Below, one piece after another: positions 25,041-30,762 of a stretch of 64,000 bases of DNA (positions are counted from its first letter, which is position 1; every line of letters starts with the position of its first letter). Location: the NCBI GenBank assembly GCA_001872575.1, contig MNWP01000006.1, forward strand, positions 20,942 through 84,941, in the 5' to 3' direction. The position numbers and the translations under genes are program-made. The DNA comes from Candidatus Peregrinibacteria bacterium CG1_02_54_53. Its GTDB lineage: Bacteria > Patescibacteriota > Gracilibacteria > Peribacterales > Peribacteraceae. The notes under the pieces were generated by a model. That model did no database searches. It was given only the letters and a program-made list of their open reading frames with translations, and had not been told where the DNA came from.

Positions 25041-26246
25041 TCAATAACAAACCGCCGGAGCCGCACGGAACTCCTTTTCGATTTCCGACACATCATGCTC
25101 GATTCGTTCGTAATCGAATCGCCAAGGATCGCGTTGAACATTCAACGTGTTATCAAACTGTTCCGACCACTCCGACCAGTAATAATCCGTAAGGGGTATC
25201 TCGGTGGGATTGATGGCTCGGTATATGGCGAGGTAATCGTTGAACAGTGGGATGAACCGTCCCTCAATCTCATCGAGGATGGTGATGCAACGAGACCCGT
25301 TCTCCTGCCGAGCCAGTTCTTGGGCTTGCGCGACCATCCTCTCATGGAGCTTGTCCCATGCGGCGATCTTGCCCTTCATGCGTTCGAGCAGAAGCGGATC
25401 AGGTGAACATGTCTGAGATTGAGGTTCTGTTCCATCTGGGAAGAGGCAGGAAGCGTTTTTGAGTGTGCAGGTGACGCTTTGTTGCCCATCAATGCACAGA
25501 GAAACAGGTTCACATTCCCAGTCATACTGTGTACACCGATAGTAAGTTGTTCCTGAGGTCTTCGACGATGTAGAGGGAGCAGAAGTCCCGCGCTGGGCAG
25601 GAGCAGTCGGCAGTTGATAAGCCTTCCCTTCCGCAGCACAGTTCGGATACACCAAACCCCTTTTCAGTCGGTCGAGCATCACCACCATCTCCGCGCGGTT
25701 CATATTGTTGGAGGGGCGCACTTTTTCTGTCCCAGCATCACCTTGCAAGATGCAGTTCGAGGCGGCGAGGCGTATAGCCTCCGTGAACCACTGACCCTCA
25801 GGGTTATCTTGGAAGGCAGGGGCTTCTCCTTGGAGACCGATGCCGAAGGCACGTTGGAGGATCGCAGAGGCCTCAGCACGATTGATAGGGCTTTCGGGCT
25901 TCGCAAGACAAGGGTGAGTACCCAGGCAGCTTCCTGCCCCCTTCATCCATCCTGAGGCTGCTGCTTGCTCAAAGGGAGCGTAGTAGACAGCGTTCGGGCT
26001 CACGTCATCGAAGCTCTGTCCCGTAGAAGCCACGGTGACCCCGCCTTGCAGTTTGACGATGAGTTCGATGAACTCCGCTCGCGTGGCGTTATCTCCCGGC
26101 CTGAAGGCCGTGTTGCCGGGGAAGTATCCGGCATCCGTGAATGCGGAGACCGTATGGGCATACCACGCGCCCTGAGACACGTCCGGCGGGGCGGCGAAGA
26201 CCGTGAAGGGAAGAAGACCAATAATGAGAAGAAGTGCAGTTCTCAT
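25041..26246 (-). CDS. Secreted SLH-domain surface protein
   Basis: 401 residues from the ATG at 26246, giving a clear signal peptide (MRTALLLIIGLLPFTVFA). Three SLH-like repeats follow (about 22-70, 75-135, 140-195) with FRPGDNATRAEFIELIVKL, INRAEASAILQRAFG and MNRAEMVVMLDRLKRG. SLH domains bind pyruvylated wall polysaccharide. A Ser/Thr linker and a Cys-rich segment (YYRCTQYDWECEPVSLC, then CTLKNASCLFPDG) precede a helical C-terminal region. It is carried on the element, while a CsaB-like pyruvyltransferase is encoded in the flanking chromosome at 33.6-36.1 kb, which would supply its ligand if both are active. Confidence 0.82.
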   Translation of the reverse strand: MRTALLLIIGLLPFTVFAAPPDVSQGAWYAHTVSAFTDAGYFPGNTAFRPGDNATRAEFIELIVKLQGGVTVASTGQSFDDVSPNAVYYAPFEQAAASGWMKGAGSCLGTHPCLAKPESPINRAEASAILQRAFGIGLQGEAPAFQDNPEGQWFTEAIRLAASNCILQGDAGTEKVRPSNNMNRAEMVVMLDRLKRGLVYPNCAAEGKAYQLPTAPAQRGTSAPSTSSKTSGTTYYRCTQYDWECEPVSLCIDGQQSVTCTLKNASCLFPDGTEPQSQTCSPDPLLLERMKGKIAAWDKLHERMVAQAQELARQENGSRCITILDEIEGRFIPLFNDYLAIYRAINPTEIPLTDYYWSEWSEQFDNTLNVQRDPWRFDYERIEHDVSEIEKEFRAAPAVCY

Positions 26247-26278
26247 GGAAAGAGGGGAAGTGTAGGTGGATATACCCA

Positions 26279-26409
26279 AGCGGGCATCCAACCTGGCACT
26301 CCTACTGCACCGCTCCTTGCGGAGATCGGACGGTAGGCAGGCGGATGCCCGCTAAGACCGTCGTTTCTCCGTGGGGAAAATCCCCAAGGGTGCGATGCCG
26401 TAGGAGTGC
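26279..26409. repeat. Structured intergenic region with interleaved inverted repeats
   Basis: AGCGGGCATCC (26279-26289) pairs with GGATGCCCGCT (26343-26353), and GCACTCCTAC (26296-26305) pairs with GTAGGAGTGC (26400-26409). Both are perfect and their order is A-B-A'-B'. A small palindrome GGGGAAAATCCCC lies at 26373-26385. The region separates the divergent SLH and DUF4238 genes. The same topology occurs upstream of the recombinase. Confidence 0.7.
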
Positions 26410-26457
26410 GTCAGTATGTTACTACTGCTTCACAGGCTTTGCACTGCATCAATCCTG

Positions 26458-26463
26458 TAAAAT
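26458..26463 (+). promoter_or_regulatory. -10 box of the DUF4238 gene
   Basis: TAAAAT ending 6 nt before the ATG at 26470. No -35 at normal spacing. Confidence 0.4.
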
Positions 26464-26469
26464 GAAGGC

Positions 26470-27367
26470 ATGTGTGCGATCACCATCCGTCATCACTACC
26501 TCCCACAGTGCTACCTCAGAGGATTTCTTGATGAAGAGGGATACCTGCATGTCTACGACAAACAAGAGCAACGCTTTTTCTCTACCAAAGGAACCAATGA
26601 CGTTTTTCAAGAGAAGCACCGGAACTCGATACAATCTCCCCTCACAGGAGAAAGGCATGATGTGTTTGAGGGGCTCTATTCAGACTTTGATTCTCTGATG
26701 GCACCACTGTTGAAGAAGATCATTGATTCCAAGTCTACCGAACCTCCACCTCTCGACTTGGAAGAAAGATGGAAAATGATGCTCTGTCTGGGCTTTCTTT
26801 ACTGGCGTGTTCCTTCCAGGGATGCACAGGGCAAGGAACTGGTAAACAGGTTTGGATTCAGAAGTGACTTCTTCAACATTCACGACAAAAAAACAGGTAA
26901 GCCCATTTCCGATGAAGAGATGCGGAAAATTGCAGGTTTTGACGGCATGGACACCGCCTACAAGATGGGGCTTTCTTTTGCACCGTTTTACAGCGCAGAA
27001 AGCTACAAAACTGCACAGCATTGGAAGTTCTTGTACCAAGACCCAGGTTTTCACATCACTGGTGACAACCCGATACTGTGTCGAAAAGACGCGCAGGATT
27101 TCAAAGAGATTCTTGATGAGTTCATTTTTCCCGTCTCATCAGGGATGAGTTATCATCAGCAACAAACATTACCCAAACCAAAACCCTGGGCGCGATTTCT
27201 GCTTCAAGTTGAGTGTGGCGATCATTGAGCAAGCTCATCGTTTTGTCTGCGCCAGGAACATGGATTATTTGAAACTATTGGTCAATTTGCATCAACGGTC
27301 TCATCAGGTATTTTCAAAGGCAGGAACAAATGTGATGGAGTACCTATACGATGAGAAGAGGTTTTGA
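26470..27367 (+). pseudogene. DUF4238 protein, frameshifted near 27170-27205
   Basis: The first frame gives 252 residues and stops at 27228. It starts with the DUF4238 hallmark ITIRHHYLPQCYLRGFLDEEG and continues LEERWKMMLCLGFLYWR and FHITGDNPIL, as expected. Family members go on past this point with an Asn-rich helical end. That end is present in the +1 frame: FKLSVAIIEQAHRFVCARN, then MDYLKLLVNLHQRSHQVFSK, stopping at 27367. A one-base shift, probably in the A/C runs of CCCAAACCAAAACCC, joins the two. It may be a true lesion, a sequencing error or programmed slippage. DUF4238 has no settled function; some copies lie in defence islands. Confidence 0.75.
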
Positions 27368-27384
27368 GTCGGAATGCTCCACTG

Positions 27385-27412
27385 TTCCGATCTTACATTT
27401 CATGGCTATACT
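27385..27412 (+). promoter_or_regulatory. Possible promoter of the AbiV operon
   Basis: TATACT ends 7 nt before the ATG at 27420, with a weak TTCCGA 16 nt upstream. It would let the three-gene unit be expressed apart from DUF4238. Confidence 0.38.
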
Positions 27413-27419
27413 GGATGTG

Positions 27420-27899
27420 ATGAAAAAAATCATTGAGATTTTGGGCAAAGTAGTAGTCGCAGTGGTCAGCATCGGTTTTTTTGCGGCATGGTTGGCACTG
27501 CCAATCTACAATGATTACTCATGGGATGATGCGGTCATTCGGCAAAGAGAGACAGAAGGATGGGCAGTTGCATCCACCCTTGGCAATGTAATTGACATAA
27601 CTGCACCGTGGACAATCTTCAAACAACCGATTGACCAGATCGCCTTTGTAAAACCCGATGAGATTAGCATTGCGCCAACGGGATTCATCTTCATAGATGT
27701 TCTGTGGGTACGACGCGGGATGAGAAAAGAGACTGAGAGCGAAACATCCTTTACTGCCTTTGATTGTGAACGGGGCATGAGTGCGTATGTGGATTTGGAT
27801 GAAAAAGATTTGGGCAAAGCATTGCAGTTTGAGTGGCGCAGTTTCAATGAAGGTCTGCCAGGTCACGATGTGATTTCTTTTGTTTGCAGCCATGTATAG
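27420..27899 (+). CDS. Membrane-anchored hypothetical protein in the AbiV operon
   Basis: 159 residues from the ATG at 27420 (MKKIIEILGKVVVAVVSIGF), chosen because a -10 box lies 7 nt upstream and a hydrophobic helix (about 8-28) follows; the frame extends to 27351. The rest is a soluble domain with alternating beta-like segments (IAPTGFIFIDVLWVRRG, ETSFTAFDCERGMSAYVDLD) and two cysteines. No known family. Its stop overlaps the start of the next gene by 8 nt, so the products are probably made together. Confidence 0.6.
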   Translation: MKKIIEILGKVVVAVVSIGFFAAWLALPIYNDYSWDDAVIRQRETEGWAVASTLGNVIDITAPWTIFKQPIDQIAFVKPDEISIAPTGFIFIDVLWVRRGMRKETESETSFTAFDCERGMSAYVDLDEKDLGKALQFEWRSFNEGLPGHDVISFVCSHV

Positions 27900-28146
27900 A
27901 GTCCTCGCCATTCTTTGCAAAATCTTCTACATCATCTGGGGTGCGGGTTATGCTTTCCTTTTTCTTTTTTCGCTCTACGTTCGTTTCGTAGCCGAGCCAA
28001 CAATCACTCACGGAATTGGGGCGGTTCTGTCAGCAAACGATCCCCTCAGTACCGCGCAAACTATTACCTCCATTCTTCTCCTACTACCTGCGATACTGGC
28101 GTATCAGGGTGAGCAATTTTTCACAAAAAAAGCCAATGGTAGATGA
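27892..28146 (+). CDS. Small two-helix membrane protein in the AbiV operon
   Basis: 84 residues from the ATG at 27892 (MYRVLAILCKIFYIIWGAGY). Two hydrophobic segments (about 4-32 and 54-73) join by a short loop with AEPTITHGIGA, and a basic tail (FFTKKANGR) ends it. It overlaps the preceding gene by 8 nt and the AbiV-like gene by 11 nt, the typical mark of coupled translation. A membrane partner or effector for the AbiV-like protein is a reasonable guess, not shown. Confidence 0.58.
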   Translation: MYRVLAILCKIFYIIWGAGYAFLFLFSLYVRFVAEPTITHGIGAVLSANDPLSTAQTITSILLLLPAILAYQGEQFFTKKANGR

Positions 28147-28726
28147 ACTGAAACAGTTACTCCCTCCTCCTGGGTGTTGGCTGTTTGGGAAAGATGCCCC
28201 AAAGCCTGATGAGAACGGGAAGTTTCTTGAAATGTTCAAGGAACCAGAGGAGGCAAAGATCGTGATTGAGAAATACCAAGGCAGCCATGCCAATGCCGTT
28301 GATCTCCTGGGAGAGGCAAAACTGCTTTACCAGAATAAACGATATGCCAGAGCGGTTGCGTTGGGTATCTCAGCCTGGGAAGAGTTGGGCAAGTCACAGA
28401 TGGCTGCTGACTACTACACGGGCGTGATACCTGAACCTGTATATAAGAAGGCATTTACGGATCACAGAGCCAAAACCTCATATCTGCACCGAACAGCAGT
28501 GGTGAAATCTACTGGCAAGATGGGCGTTGTCTATGACAAGCAATCAGGAGAAGCCCTGGAAAAAATACGGCAGGACGCACTGTACATTTCCGATTCAAGC
28601 ACCCCAGACAAATACACCAAGGAAGATGCTGAGTTCATCATGCAAAGAGTCTTTGAGCATCTGCACTTCATTCACTACGCAGAGGAATTGAATGATCGCA
28701 TCGGGTCAAAAGGGATATTCAAATAG
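28136..28726 (+). CDS. AbiV-like abortive infection protein
   Basis: 196 residues from the ATG at 28136. The segment ANAVDLLGEAKLLYQNKRYA, then RAVALGISAWEELGK (EELGK at 82-86) and FTDHRAKTSYL, matches the AbiV family core: helices with A-x-x-L, R-Y-A-x-A-x-x-L and E-E-x-G-K followed by H/K. In lactococci AbiV blocks phage protein synthesis after infection. Here it is the last of three overlapping genes with two small membrane proteins and is followed by a weak hairpin (28726-28784). The match is from motif memory; the mechanism in this setting is unknown. Confidence 0.72.
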   Translation: MVDELKQLLPPPGCWLFGKDAPKPDENGKFLEMFKEPEEAKIVIEKYQGSHANAVDLLGEAKLLYQNKRYARAVALGISAWEELGKSQMAADYYTGVIPEPVYKKAFTDHRAKTSYLHRTAVVKSTGKMGVVYDKQSGEALEKIRQDALYISDSSTPDKYTKEDAEFIMQRVFEHLHFIHYAEELNDRIGSKGIFK

Positions 28727-28817
28727 CTCTCTATGGACACCAACTCCTAGGTCAGGTTGAGGCTTTGGAACCTACTCAGAGAGCCCACCACGGTTCTAAC
28801 TTCGTACAGTCTGGCGC

Positions 28818-28875
28818 ACCATTCGTCCCGCAATTGCGGGACTCATGGCAAGCCATATGTTGCATGTCTACATCC
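28818..28875 (+). repeat. Palindromic leader of the GIY-YIG unit, copy 1
   Basis: It begins ACCATTCGTC and holds the perfect palindrome GTCCCGCAATTGCGGGAC (28825-28842), then TCATGG with the GIY-YIG start codon. Nearly identical to 29312-29369. Confidence 0.75.
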
Positions 28876-29108
28876 TTGAACTGGAAAATGACTCCTATTA
28901 TGTCGGTCATACCGACAACCTACGACGAAGACTGATGGAGCATGAACAAGGAATTGCATGTTCACATACGAAAAAATATCCGATGAAGCAACTCCTTTGG
29001 TCAGAGTCACAGCCAAATCGGAATGCTGCTCGCATGAGGGAAATTGAGATCAAGGGTTGGCGACGCAAAAAGAAGGAACGTCTCTGGCAGAAAGTGAGCT
29101 TGCCCTGA
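28845..29108 (+). CDS. GIY-YIG endonuclease domain protein (element, right end)
   Basis: 87 residues. MLHVYILELENDSYYVGHTD is the GIY-YIG pair region, DNLRRRLMEHEQG holds the catalytic Arg and the following helix, and NRNAARMREIEIKGWRRKKK carries the Glu metal ligand helix. This is the small stand-alone (YhbQ-like) class, about the normal length. The start codon lies within the flank of a strong palindrome. The gene ends 18 nt before attR, so it is the last gene of the element. The role may be DNA cleavage linked to mobility; that is inference. Confidence 0.85.
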   Translation: MASHMLHVYILELENDSYYVGHTDNLRRRLMEHEQGIACSHTKKYPMKQLLWSESQPNRNAARMREIEIKGWRRKKKERLWQKVSLP

Positions 29109-29126
29109 CGAGAGAAGCGAGGAAGG

Positions 29127-29144
29127 GTCTCCCCCACGGCACCA
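29127..29144 (+). repeat. attR core
   Basis: GTCTCCCCCACGGCACCA, the second copy of the tRNA-Leu 3' end, without the rest of a tRNA. The following bases (TTCGTC) are what would have followed the tRNA before integration. Confidence 0.85.
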
Positions 29145-29201
29145 TTCGTCGGCCCTTTGGGCCTCCTCATGGTGAACCATTCTACTGCTTCTCTTGAATA
29201 A
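29141..29201 (+). pseudogene. GIY-YIG unit remnant, copy 2 (palindrome and first codons)
   Basis: ACCATTCGTC is followed by the inverted repeat GGCCCTTTGGGCC and then ATGGTGAACCAT, which reads M-V-N-H and stops after ten codons. Layout and first residues mirror copy 1 (M-A-S-H). It appears to be a decayed GIY-YIG gene that once started directly after the tRNA CCA. The DNA from 29202 to 29310 shows no gene. Confidence 0.5.
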
Positions 29202-29311
29202 GCCCGATATTTCCTACAAGCAGCCGAGGCGAATGACAGTGAGCGTAGCGAAGCGAAGCCGGGCATATCGATTTCAACTGAAACCAGATAGTAAGCTGTT
29301 CTATCCTCGTT

Positions 29312-29369
29312 ACCATTCGTCCCGCAATTGCGGGACTCATGGCAAGCCACATGTTTCATGTTTACATTC
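29312..29369 (+). pseudogene. GIY-YIG unit remnant, copy 3
   Basis: The same 58-bp unit as 28818-28875 with few changes: ACCATTCGTC, palindrome at 29319-29336, and an ATG at 29339 reading M-A-S-H-M-F-H-V-Y-I. After that the similarity ends and the sequence runs into the 3' end of the opposite-strand gene. It is a 5' fragment of a second, related GIY-YIG gene. Confidence 0.65.
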
Positions 29370-29375
29370 ATTCAC

Positions 29376-30758
29376 TCAATAGCTCAGATCATCCAATAAC
29401 AGGTACTGCTCGCCGTTCTGTTCCGCAATTTCTTTGCGTTCGCGGTATTTCTCAATGAGAGGAGCAGACAACTCAAGCACGCGCAGCAGAGGCTCCACAT
29501 TTTCTCTATATTGCGCAGAGATAGCTGGAGGACGGATTTCAAAGGGAATGGTTTCAATAGGAGTGAGTGTGCTGTCTGGGTTGAGTTGCAGAAGGTGGAA
29601 GTCCCCGGATTGCATTGGATGTAATTGATTTTCGTACCAGAAGGATCGCAGTGCTTCTCGAATACCCGTTTGTTCAATGGCATTGAAGGACTCTACCTTA
29701 ATGACACGCCTAAAGTGCAGGAAAGCAGCATCAGGATCTTCGAAGAGGAATGCAAATATTCGGGTATTCTGCTCGCGTGGGCCGGTCATTGCCTCAATGG
29801 TTTGCACAGGGAATCCTTGTTTTTGTTTCAAGAGTGCGATGGAACCGAAAGGAATATTGGTCTCTCCGTTGAAAAAGCTCTGTTGCAGGATGATTTTTCC
29901 CGACAGTGTGTGATAGGCATGATCGGTAAAATTCGACGAGAGTATTTCGTAGGCTCCGGTACGCAGGTGATACCGCACTGTCCCCCAGTGATTGCGATCA
30001 AGTACACTGAAGAGAAGCGTCTGATTGTCGATGAAAAACGGCGAAAAGTGGAGTTGCTCAGAATCGAATGAGGGGGCAGAAAGTGTGCGACTGTCCCAGC
30101 TGAGCGTATCAATAAGTGTAATGCGTGAAAGCGTGTTATGGCTTAAGAGAGCAAGGGACATTTCTGTCGGAGAAAGAACGATTGTGTGTTGCATAGGGAT
30201 ACCCAACCTTTCAAAAAGTTGTTCTGGCGAATACCATTCTTCCCTCGCCGGAAGGGAGATATTTTCGATTTCTCCACATTCAGAATATCGAACATGAAGA
30301 TGTGGATGATCCTCTTCGTCCGTAAGGAAGTAGACAAAGTTGGTATCACGACTGAGGTACACGAGTGGACTATTCTCTTCGTCCGTAAGCAGCTTGTAGT
30401 TGTACGGAGATCCCATATCTTGTACATGTGCCTGGTTGCCAGAACCGATGAGCGTTGCTCTCGGCGAAACAAGGCGAAGTTCTGTGGAATACTCGTTGCT
30501 ACTTTGCAGTATTTTTCTTGAGTACACCAGTCCTGTTCTAAACGTATGAGTGGCATAGACGTCCTGGTCAGTGCCTTTCCGAAAGAGCAATGCCTGCAAT
30601 GTTACTTTAGCCCGGATTTCATTTGGATCGTTGACAGGCTGCATCAGTGATGAAATCAGAACGAACGTTGAATATGCGAAAGCGCACAAAAGAACAACAC
30701 ATACGATCACATGTTTCCAGGTGCGGAACACGGCCAAGATGTATGGGGGCACACGCAT
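29376..30758 (-). CDS. Membrane-anchored extracytoplasmic protein, propeller-like
   Basis: 460 residues. One N-terminal helix (about 14-37) is followed by a large beta-rich outer domain with repeated blade-like stretches (VYLSRDTNFVYFLTDEEDHP, SRITLIDTLSWDSRTLSAPS, SPFFIDNQTLLFSVLDRNHW) similar in style to TolB/WD40-like propellers. A helical C-terminus (VEPLLRVLELSAPLIEKYRE) ends it. I do not recognise a named family. It is the last gene of the minus-strand surface operon, 4 nt after the 946-residue membrane protein, and may act with it in surface glycan handling. Confidence 0.6.
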   Translation of the reverse strand: MRVPPYILAVFRTWKHVIVCVVLLCAFAYSTFVLISSLMQPVNDPNEIRAKVTLQALLFRKGTDQDVYATHTFRTGLVYSRKILQSSNEYSTELRLVSPRATLIGSGNQAHVQDMGSPYNYKLLTDEENSPLVYLSRDTNFVYFLTDEEDHPHLHVRYSECGEIENISLPAREEWYSPEQLFERLGIPMQHTIVLSPTEMSLALLSHNTLSRITLIDTLSWDSRTLSAPSFDSEQLHFSPFFIDNQTLLFSVLDRNHWGTVRYHLRTGAYEILSSNFTDHAYHTLSGKIILQQSFFNGETNIPFGSIALLKQKQGFPVQTIEAMTGPREQNTRIFAFLFEDPDAAFLHFRRVIKVESFNAIEQTGIREALRSFWYENQLHPMQSGDFHLLQLNPDSTLTPIETIPFEIRPPAISAQYRENVEPLLRVLELSAPLIEKYRERKEIAEQNGEQYLLLDDLSY

Positions 30759-30762
30759 GGAA

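Larger units (their letters stand above)
16931..29144. mobile_element. Integrated element in tRNA-Leu, about 12.2 kb
   Basis: It is bounded by an 18-bp direct repeat of the tRNA-Leu 3' end, with a serine recombinase directly at the left end pointing toward the tRNA. The minus-strand side (22290 to 16856) holds element functions: recombinase, ATPase with winged helix, DUF5659 and other small proteins. The right side holds cargo: membrane nuclease, SLH protein and metallopeptidase, DUF4238, an AbiV-like operon and a GIY-YIG nuclease. No conjugation, capsid or relaxase genes are visible, so it would be a non-self-transmissible integrative element or satellite. Confidence 0.85.

Noticed and set aside
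26470-27228. DUF4238 as a complete 252-residue gene
   Set aside because: The expected C-terminal region continues in the +1 frame without a stop until 27367, so the short form is a truncation.
29202-29310. Hidden gene or RNA between the GIY-YIG remnants
   Set aside because: All six readings carry stops and no tRNA or stem pattern is evident. It is probably decayed sequence.
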